DNA of 64,000 nucleotides. It comes from Oscillospiraceae bacterium (lineage in GTDB: Bacteria; Bacillota; Clostridia; Oscillospirales; Oscillospiraceae). Below are positions 57,568 to 64,000 of the stretch, one piece after another (the stretch's first letter is position 1; every line of letters starts with the position of its first letter). The notes below the pieces were generated by a model, which made no database searches, was not told where the DNA came from, and saw only the letters and a program-made list of their open reading frames with translations. Location: the NCBI GenBank assembly GCA_017482385.1, contig JAFUNI010000006.1, forward strand, positions 1 through 64,000, in the 5' to 3' direction. Position numbers and translations under genes: made by a program.

Positions 57568-59830
57568 TGGGCGTTGTTGCCTCCTGAGTTGCCTCTGTGG
57601 GATTTGTTTCCTCTGCAAAATCCTCAATATGCGTCCAGGTCTCTGTATCGTTGATCACAATGGTATAATAAACCATTCCTGCGCCCTCTTCGTCGATGAG
57701 TTCCACAGAAGGCGTCCCCTTGGGAACAGACAGATCAATGTCCTTCTTGCCCTCCCGTTTGATGGTTACGCCACATCTGTTTTCATCAGCACGGCCCTTC
57801 AGATCGATCACCACATTTTTTGTGACCGTCTTGGGCACGAGAGAGCCGTCAGACACTTCCAGGGTGATCTCCACGCCCAGTTCATATTCCAGTTCTTCCT
57901 TGGGCAGCTGGGATACAACAGTATCCTTTGCTTCCACGCCGGGAGAATATTTGACCACAGGCTCTTTTGTGAAGCCCAGCTCTTTCAGTTTTTCCTTCGC
58001 TTCTGTCAGACTCATACCGACCATAGTGGGCATCGGCTTCATTTCAATGCCCTTGCTGACCCGGATGGTCACCTTATCATTGGCCTTCAATCCCACACCG
58101 CGATCCGGTTCAGAAGATACAACAATACCTGCCGCAACGGAAGGATCAAAGACCTCCTCCACCACGATCTGCAGATTCATCTTCTGATTCTTCAAGATCT
58201 CCTCTGCCTTTTCTTTGGTTTCACCCACCACATTGGGCATACCGCCCAGTGTGGTTATCTTTTGACCCTTGCTGACAAACAGCTTGATCTTGGTATCCTT
58301 GGTCAGAGAAGCGCCAACCGCAGGATCTGTGCTGATCACCGCGCCCACAGGGACATTATCATCATTCTTCTCTTCGATCTCAGGGATAAACCCAAGCTGG
58401 CTCAACGCAGACAAAGCTTCATCCTTGGTCTTATTGGTTAGGTCCGGCATTTCGATCGCCACAGGCTTGGGTCCTAAGCTGACTACCACTTCTATATAGC
58501 TTTCCCGCATCACTTCTTTGCCAGGTTCTATTTTTTGGCTGATGATCTCGCCAGCGGGAATAGTCTCGTCGTACACCGTTTCCTTCATAAGTTTCAATTC
58601 TTTGTACTCCGAAACCTCTGAGAACTGCTTGCCAACAAAGGTAGGAACCTCTACCACCTTTTTATCGGTATCCTTTCCCTTGCTGCTGAACGCCACGATC
58701 AGACAGATAATGATTGCGACAGCTGCCACCGCAGAGCAAATAATAAGCGCCATCTTGGTGCCACGGCTATGGGCCCAGCCAAAATTCTGAGACCGCTCCT
58801 GTTGCTGTCTGAACCGCTCGGGATCCCGTATGGGTGGGGGTGCAGGTACAGGAGGCGTGGGCGGTGTTGGAGGAATCGGAATGCCAGCGTAATCCGACTC
58901 CAACTCGGCATTTTGTTCTGCAGCTTCCTTTTCGCTGAGCACCTTCTGCACCCGGATGGCCGCATCCAAAGGAAGACCGGTATAATCAAACAGCATGGTG
59001 GGATCCTTGCGGAACTCATCCATATCCGCAAGCATTCTGGTAGCGGAAGGATAGCGGTCAGAAAGATTCCGGGCCATTGCCTTCATAATGATCTGCTCCA
59101 GGCCGCCGGGAATATTGGGATTCAGGAGCGAGGGCAGGGATGCGCCGCCATTGATATGCTGGATCGCCACCGCCACGGGAGATTCTCCGTCATAGGGCGG
59201 ACGGCCGGCCATCATTTCGTACATCACAACGCCCAAAGAGTAAATATCGGAACGGTCGTCGATCCGGCCGCCTCTTGCCTGCTCGGGGGAAATATAGTGG
59301 ACAGAGCCCAACGCTTCTTTGGTCAGGGTATTGCCGTGAGAGATCAGACGGGCAATACCAAAGTCCATCACCTTTACAGAGCCGTTTTTCAGCACCATCA
59401 CATTATGGGGCTTGATGTCCCGGTGGACAATGCCCTTGCTGTGGGCGTGCTCCAAAGCCTTTGCGATCTGCATGGCAAAGTGGAGGGTCTCCTTCCAATT
59501 GAGCATACCCTTCTTAGCCATATACTGCTTTAAGGTAATACCCTCGATCAGCTCCATTACGATGTAATCCGCCATCACGGAAGTGGACACATCGTAGACA
59601 TTCACGATATTGGGGTGGCTGAGCATAGCAACAGCCTGGCTTTCCGCATGGAAACGGCGGCGGAAATCCTCGTCCTCCAAATTGTCATCCTTCAGGATCT
59701 TGATAGCCACCAACCGATTGAGTCGGTGACAACGGGCCTTATACACCACTGCCATACCGCCGGTGCCGATGACCTCCAAGATCTCGTATCGGTTATCCAG
59801 CATACGGCCTATGTATTTATCCTTCTCCAT
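57560..59830 (-). CDS. PASTA-domain Ser/Thr protein kinase (PrkC/PknB type), 756 aa
   Basis: Kinase domain at ~10-270 with GTGGMAVVYKA, the Lys in VAIKILK, HRDIKPHN and DFGIARL. A Pro-rich linker follows, then one membrane helix near 355-378 (ALIICSAVAAVAIIICLIVA), then four PASTA repeats outside. Type: PrkC of Bacillus and PknB of actinobacteria, which sense cell-wall muropeptides. I use ATG 59830 (AGGAG upstream); a GTG at 59851 overlaps the phosphatase. It pairs with the PP2C phosphatase encoded before it. Confidence 0.95.
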   Translation of the reverse strand: MEKDKYIGRMLDNRYEILEVIGTGGMAVVYKARCHRLNRLVAIKILKDDNLEDEDFRRRFHAESQAVAMLSHPNIVNVYDVSTSVMADYIVMELIEGITLKQYMAKKGMLNWKETLHFAMQIAKALEHAHSKGIVHRDIKPHNVMVLKNGSVKVMDFGIARLISHGNTLTKEALGSVHYISPEQARGGRIDDRSDIYSLGVVMYEMMAGRPPYDGESPVAVAIQHINGGASLPSLLNPNIPGGLEQIIMKAMARNLSDRYPSATRMLADMDEFRKDPTMLFDYTGLPLDAAIRVQKVLSEKEAAEQNAELESDYAGIPIPPTPPTPPVPAPPPIRDPERFRQQQERSQNFGWAHSRGTKMALIICSAVAAVAIIICLIVAFSSKGKDTDKKVVEVPTFVGKQFSEVSEYKELKLMKETVYDETIPAGEIISQKIEPGKEVMRESYIEVVVSLGPKPVAIEMPDLTNKTKDEALSALSQLGFIPEIEEKNDDNVPVGAVISTDPAVGASLTKDTKIKLFVSKGQKITTLGGMPNVVGETKEKAEEILKNQKMNLQIVVEEVFDPSVAAGIVVSSEPDRGVGLKANDKVTIRVSKGIEMKPMPTMVGMSLTEAKEKLKELGFTKEPVVKYSPGVEAKDTVVSQLPKEELEYELGVEITLEVSDGSLVPKTVTKNVVIDLKGRADENRCGVTIKREGKKDIDLSVPKGTPSVELIDEEGAGMVYYTIVINDTETWTHIEDFAEETNPTEATQEATTPNG

Positions 59831-59847
59831 TTCGGTCAACTCCTTTC

Positions 59848-60579
59848 TCACAATGCCACAAGCACACTGGTCACATTATCCGGTGCGCCCCGCTTTTTTG
59901 CAATGTCCAGCAGCCGCTGGCAGCAATCTCCTCTGTCCTGGCTGTGGGCAATTTCAAACAAAATTTCCTGGTCGTCCATCAGATTGGACAAGCCGTCTGT
60001 ACACAAAAGAATACAAGTTTCTTTCCCAACATCTAAGCTGAATACATCGCATTCCACCTGCTCCTCCGTGCCGATGGCCCGGGTGATCAGGTTTTTACCG
60101 GGGTAGCGCTTTGCCTTTTCCGGTGTCAGTTCGCCCCGGGCGATCATCATCTGCACCAGGGAATGATCCGTGGTGATCTGCCGGATGCCGTCGTTGGTTA
60201 TAAAATAGGCACGGCTGTCGCCCACATTGACGATGCTCGCCTTTTTCCCCCGGATCAGTGCAGCCACCAAGGTCGTGCCCATACCGCTATAGTCCTCGAC
60301 CTGCTGGGCTTGGTCATAGACGGTGAAATTCGCCAGCTTTACCGCGCCCCGGAGTATTTGCTCCAGGCGGTCGCCGGAAAGATCCGATGACCAGGCTCGC
60401 TTGACTTCCTTGGTGAATGCCTCAGCTGCCAGCGTACTGGCAACATTGCCGGCCTTTGCGCCACCCATACCGTCGCACACCACGCACAAAAGGGTGTTTT
60501 TATCTAATTTTTCCACCCGGTAGGTGTCCTGATTTTGGGCGCGGACTGCGCCCAGGTCTGTAGAGGCCCAATATTGCAT
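59848..60579 (-). CDS. PP2C-type Ser/Thr protein phosphatase (Stp/PrpC-like), 243 aa
   Basis: The PP2C motifs DLGAVRAQNQD, VVCDGMGGAKAGN, NVGDSRAYFI, LCTDGLSNLM and GAPDNVTSVL are complete with the metal-binding aspartates. It reverses the kinase's phosphorylations, and the pair is conserved in Gram-positive bacteria. It precedes the kinase gene by 17 bases. Confidence 0.96.
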   Translation of the reverse strand: MQYWASTDLGAVRAQNQDTYRVEKLDKNTLLCVVCDGMGGAKAGNVASTLAAEAFTKEVKRAWSSDLSGDRLEQILRGAVKLANFTVYDQAQQVEDYSGMGTTLVAALIRGKKASIVNVGDSRAYFITNDGIRQITTDHSLVQMMIARGELTPEKAKRYPGKNLITRAIGTEEQVECDVFSLDVGKETCILLCTDGLSNLMDDQEILFEIAHSQDRGDCCQRLLDIAKKRGAPDNVTSVLVAL

Positions 60580-60599
60580 AAGACTTCACATCCTTCTCT

Positions 60600-61628
60600 T
60601 TATCGCTGTTGGGTATACTTTCTGCGGAGCTGGCCGCAGGAGGCATCAATATCGCTGCCCAAGGTGCGGCGCACTGTGGCGGTAACGCCACCCTGCTCCA
60701 ACAGGTTCTGAAAGGCCGCAACTGCGGCTTTTGTACTGGGTTTTAAGGGGCTTTCTTCCACATGGTTAAGGGGAATTAAATTCACATGGGCAGGCAAGCC
60801 CTTCAACAGAGCCAGTAATTCCTTTGCCTGCTCGGGGCTGTCATTGAGCCCGTTTATCATAGCGTACTCAAAATGAATACGCCGGGAAGTTTTATCATAG
60901 TACCGGCGGCAGGCGGCGATCAGCTCCTCCACGGGATAGGCCTTGTTCACCGGCATAATCTTGTTGCGGATCTCATTATTGGGTCCGTGAAGAGATATGG
61001 CTAAGCTGATCTGCAGCTTGTGCTCTGCCAATTCGTCGATTTTGGGAACCAGACCGCAAGTGGAAAGGCTGATGTGGCGCATGGAGATGTTCATACCCTC
61101 CTCGCTGTTCACCAAAACCAAAAAACGCAGTACATTGGGTAGATTATCCAAGGGCTCACCAATACCCATCAGCACGATGTGGGATACGGGCAGGCCGGAA
61201 TCTACTTGGGTGAAAAGCACCTGGTCCAGCATTTCATAGGGCTCCAGCGGACGCACCAGGCCGCCCAAGGTGGAGGCGCAGAAAGCGCAGCCCATTTTGC
61301 AGCCCACCTCTGTGGAAATACAGACAGTATTACCATAGTGATAACGCATAAGTACGGTTTCCACACAGTTGCCGTCGGACAGTTTCCAAAGGTATTTGAT
61401 CGTACCGTCCTTTTGGGACTCCTGTTTGCGCACCACCTCCGGAGCGCAGATAGGATACTTCTCCTGCAGGGTATCCCGCAGTGCTTTGGGGAGATTTGTC
61501 ATCTCCTCGTAGCTGCGCACGCCCTTGTGGAGCCAGGAATAGACCTGCTTGGCCCGGAAGGCAGGCTGGCCCAGTTCCTTCAATATGACCCCGATTTCCG
61601 GGATTGTCATAGATTTTAGTTTGTTCAT
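60600..61628 (-). CDS. rlmN: 23S rRNA (adenine-2503-C2) methyltransferase RlmN
   Basis: Radical SAM enzyme of 342 aa: CKMGCAFCAS (CxxxCxxC cluster) at ~109-118 and the C-terminal DIDASCGQL with the conserved methyl-carrying cysteine. It methylates A2503 in the peptidyl transferase centre and some tRNAs. Coupled to rsmB by a 4-base overlap and 20 bases from the phosphatase gene. Confidence 0.96.
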   Translation of the reverse strand: MNKLKSMTIPEIGVILKELGQPAFRAKQVYSWLHKGVRSYEEMTNLPKALRDTLQEKYPICAPEVVRKQESQKDGTIKYLWKLSDGNCVETVLMRYHYGNTVCISTEVGCKMGCAFCASTLGGLVRPLEPYEMLDQVLFTQVDSGLPVSHIVLMGIGEPLDNLPNVLRFLVLVNSEEGMNISMRHISLSTCGLVPKIDELAEHKLQISLAISLHGPNNEIRNKIMPVNKAYPVEELIAACRRYYDKTSRRIHFEYAMINGLNDSPEQAKELLALLKGLPAHVNLIPLNHVEESPLKPSTKAAVAAFQNLLEQGGVTATVRRTLGSDIDASCGQLRRKYTQQR

Positions 61629-62932
61629 ACTTTTCTCCGCAGACGGCAGATAAAGAAGCCGTCTGTGTCATATTCTCCCGGCACCAAAGCCAGCATTCCC
61701 CTTTTGTTCTTAGGGAAAACTGCCGGCAGAGGCAGGGGTTCGGTGGTAAATTCCGGGTGGGTATGGAGGAACAACTCCACAACTCCCTCATTTTCCCCCT
61801 GCACCAAAGTACAGGTGGAGTACAAAAGCAAGCCGCCAGGCTTTACATAGCGGGCTGCATTGTTGATGATTTCTTGCTGCAAAGCAGGAAGCTCCGCTGC
61901 CTCCCTTAAGGATTTATAGCGGATATCCGGCTTTTTCCGAATAATGCCGAAGCCGGAACAGGGCACATCGGTGATGACCGTGTCCATTTTTTCTTCCCAA
62001 TCCGGGTTAAAAACGGTAGCATCCTGCTCCATGGGATGTATCTGAGGCAGGCCCAACCGGGCTGCGCCCTTGGCAATTAAATCAATTTTATGGGGGTGGA
62101 TATCACAGGAAGTGATCTCCCCCGCACCGGCCATTGCCGCCGCAAAGCTCTTGCCACCGGGGGCTGCGCAGCAATCCAGCACCTTTTGGCCGGGGGTAAT
62201 TTCTGCGCACAGCACACTCAGCTTAGCCGCCGGGTCCTGGATATAGAACAGGCCCTCCCGGAAGCTATTAAGCTGCTCCATACTGCCTGTACCGGACAGG
62301 ATCAGACAATTGGGAAGCCATGGGTGAAGCTGCGCCGTAACGCCCTCCCCCGCTAATCTTTGGAGTAAATCTTCACTGGTGGTACGCAAAGTATTCACCT
62401 GGGCGAAGATAGGCGCAACAGCATTGTTGGCTTTGAGCATGGGCTCAATGCGCTCCTTGCCCACATAGCTCTTGAGTAAGTTGATTAAGTCACCGGGGTG
62501 GCTGTACTTATCCTCCCAGGAAACAGGCTCCTGGAGGCTCTCCTTGGTGCGAACAGCATTCCGCAGGACCGCATTCACAAGGCCGCTGGCATTGCGCTGC
62601 TTGCGGCAGTACTTTTTTGCCAGCTCCACCGACTCGTTGACAGCGGCGGATTCGGGAATTTTGTCCATTTGGTACATCTGATAAAGACCCAAATGGAGAA
62701 TGTCCCGCAGCACCGGATGCAAATCTTTCAACTTACCTGTGAGCAGCTGCTTTAGGTAAAAATCCAAATAGTTGCGGTTTTGCAAAACACCGTAGGAAAG
62801 TCTTGCTGCTAAGGCGCTGTCCCGGCTGTCTAAGCGATCCCGGGCAGTGTAAGCTTTCAACACGCTATTGGACCAACCGCCCTCCTTCCGGCAGGCGATC
62901 AGCACATTCAGCGCGGTTTCTCTGGCGCCCAT
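61625..62932 (-). CDS. rsmB: 16S rRNA (cytosine-967-C5) methyltransferase RsmB
   Basis: A NusB-like N-terminal domain (ARETALNVLIACRKEGGWSN) and an RsmB/NOP-type methyltransferase: KVLDCCAAPGGKS (motif I), DVPCSGFG (motif IV Cys) and YSTCTL (motif VI Cys). 435 aa from ATG 62932, one base after the fmt stop; the frame continues to 63007 within fmt. It modifies C967 of 16S rRNA. Confidence 0.95.
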   Translation of the reverse strand: MGARETALNVLIACRKEGGWSNSVLKAYTARDRLDSRDSALAARLSYGVLQNRNYLDFYLKQLLTGKLKDLHPVLRDILHLGLYQMYQMDKIPESAAVNESVELAKKYCRKQRNASGLVNAVLRNAVRTKESLQEPVSWEDKYSHPGDLINLLKSYVGKERIEPMLKANNAVAPIFAQVNTLRTTSEDLLQRLAGEGVTAQLHPWLPNCLILSGTGSMEQLNSFREGLFYIQDPAAKLSVLCAEITPGQKVLDCCAAPGGKSFAAAMAGAGEITSCDIHPHKIDLIAKGAARLGLPQIHPMEQDATVFNPDWEEKMDTVITDVPCSGFGIIRKKPDIRYKSLREAAELPALQQEIINNAARYVKPGGLLLYSTCTLVQGENEGVVELFLHTHPEFTTEPLPLPAVFPKNKRGMLALVPGEYDTDGFFICRLRRKV

Positions 62933-62933
62933 A

Positions 62934-63848
62934 TCAGGCCTCCAGAGGGTGTCCCCGGAAATAATCGGGGGCTGCCATCCGTTTGCCGCCCTCTGCTTGA
63001 AGGACACGGATCTCCACAGCGCCCTCGCCGCAGGCGATCTGCAAACCGGTTTTTGTCAAGCCCAAAATCGTACCTGCCGGAGCATTGGTGGGATTTTCCA
63101 CCAGGGCTGTGGTATATACCTTAAACTGCTTGCCGCCGATCTGGGCGGTGGCCACCGGCCAGGGATTTAAGCCCCGGACCTTGTTGTGGACAGCCTTAGC
63201 AGTTTGGGTAAAATCTATGGGACACATTAATTTATCCAACATAGGCGCGAAAGTCACTTGGCTCTCGTCCTGGGTCATGGGGATCAATGTGTTGTTTTTG
63301 AGTTTTACAAGGGTTTCGTATAAAAGGTCAGCGCCCAAAACTGCCAATCTGTCCAGCAGCTCACCGGCAGTTTCGTCAGGGCCGATGGGGGTCTTGGCAA
63401 CACCGACCACGTCTCCTGCATCCATTTGCCGCACCATAAACTGGGCGGAAACACCGGTCTCCTCCAGTCCGTCCAGCACAGCCCACTGGTAAGGAGCAGA
63501 GCCCCGGTACTGGGGCAAAATGCTTGCGTGGATATTGATAAAGCGGTTGGGGGCAATGTCCAGCACCGCTTGGGGCAGGATGCGGCCATAGGCCACTACC
63601 GCCACAGCATCGGGCTGCAAATCCCGCAGCTGCTGCACAGTTTCCTCTTCCCGGAAGTTTTCCGGCTGAAAAACAGGAATATTATGCTGGAGCGCCACTT
63701 CCTTCACAGGAGAAAACTGCATTTTCATACCCCGGCCCTTGGGTCGGTCCGGTTGGGTGTACACACCCACGATTTCCATATTCTCGGAAAGCAGCTTTTT
63801 TAAGCAGGTCGCCGCAATATCCGGCGTACCCATAAATACGATGCGCAT
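62934..63848 (-). CDS. fmt: Methionyl-tRNA formyltransferase
   Basis: 304 aa starting MRIVFMGTPDIAATCLKKLL at ATG 63848, which has AGGAGATACC upstream. The active-site block INIHASILPQYRGSAPYQWA carries the catalytic Asn/His, and the C-terminal OB-fold part contains GLNPWPVA. It formylates initiator Met-tRNA. The frame extends to 63953 within def but the ATG given is the family start. Confidence 0.96.
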   Translation of the reverse strand: MRIVFMGTPDIAATCLKKLLSENMEIVGVYTQPDRPKGRGMKMQFSPVKEVALQHNIPVFQPENFREEETVQQLRDLQPDAVAVVAYGRILPQAVLDIAPNRFINIHASILPQYRGSAPYQWAVLDGLEETGVSAQFMVRQMDAGDVVGVAKTPIGPDETAGELLDRLAVLGADLLYETLVKLKNNTLIPMTQDESQVTFAPMLDKLMCPIDFTQTAKAVHNKVRGLNPWPVATAQIGGKQFKVYTTALVENPTNAPAGTILGLTKTGLQIACGEGAVEIRVLQAEGGKRMAAPDYFRGHPLEA

Positions 63849-63860
63849 AGGGTATCTCCT

Positions 63861-64000
63861 TAGTATTCCATCAGTTCCTCTTCGGTGAGCAGGCGCTCCA
63901 TCACCTGGGTGTAGAGAATGCCATCCAGGTGGTCCAGCTCGTGGCAGAAGCAACGGGCGGTCAGCTCCTCACCGTCTGTCTCAAACCAGTTGCCGTAACG
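63861..64000 (-). CDS. def: Peptide deformylase, C-terminal part (cut by the window edge)
   Basis: The last ~46 codons are in the window: CFCHELDHLDGILYTQ shows the HExxH metal motif of deformylase (motif 3), followed by the end ERLLTEEELMEY. It removes the formyl group from nascent proteins and pairs with fmt, 12 bases downstream. The N-terminus with the GxGxA and EGCLS motifs is outside. Confidence 0.93.

Overview
The window looks like the chromosome of a Gram-positive anaerobe of class Clostridia (Bacillota), probably of the Oscillospiraceae/Ruminococcaceae type. The basis is strong AGGAGG-type ribosome binding sites, an ispH-rpsA gene fusion, a dnaG-sigma operon, a UPF0210/ACT-domain pair and the Gram-positive order def-fmt-rsmB-rlmN-PP2C-PASTA kinase-rsgA. 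The genus assignment is inference; no rRNA is present.

Positions 1 to about 35,980 are one siphovirus-type prophage, cut by the left edge. It is inserted at the 3' end of a tRNA-Gln(CTG) gene at 35979-36052. From right to left it contains: a tyrosine integrase (+); a lysogenic accessory block with a probable type III toxin-antitoxin locus (toxin on -, antitoxin RNA repeats at 34235-34336), a second XRE regulator, a metallo-beta-lactamase-fold lipoprotein and two more lipoproteins; an ImmA-like protease and a CI-like repressor (+); and an immunity region with two opposed promoters and four 18-bp operators. Beyond that, everything is on the - strand: excisionase-like and small early genes, a recombination/replication module (SMC-like ATPase, RecA-like ATPase, DUF669 protein, DEAH helicase, primase-helicase, RusA), two DNA methyltransferases, an ArpU-like late regulator, then terminase, portal, a minor capsid protein with a peptidase-like C-terminal extension, scaffold, capsid, connectors, tail tube, chaperones, tape measure and distal tail genes. 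Lysis genes and the second attachment site would lie left of the window.

The most interesting prophage features are the TenpIN-like RNA-protein locus with two covarying pseudoknot repeats, the capsid-toxin-like fusion with a small downstream gene and two terminators, an iteron-like array beside the replication gene, a 10-bp phased repeat upstream of the integrase, and a seven-repeat insert in the cytosine methyltransferase.

Positions 36,053 to 64,000 are ordinary chromosome: DUF5662 and trpS (-), gltX (+), a large secreted membrane-anchored protein, UPF0210/ACT/Dabb genes, ispH-rpsA, cmk, two tandem sigma-70 genes behind dnaG, dgt, a YigZ-type protein, hflX, rpmE, an M29 aminopeptidase, a homocysteine methyltransferase-like gene (+), and the translation/signalling cluster rsgA, PASTA kinase, PP2C phosphatase, rlmN, rsmB, fmt and the 3' end of def. 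All functional calls come from reading the sequence and remembered family features; no database search was run.
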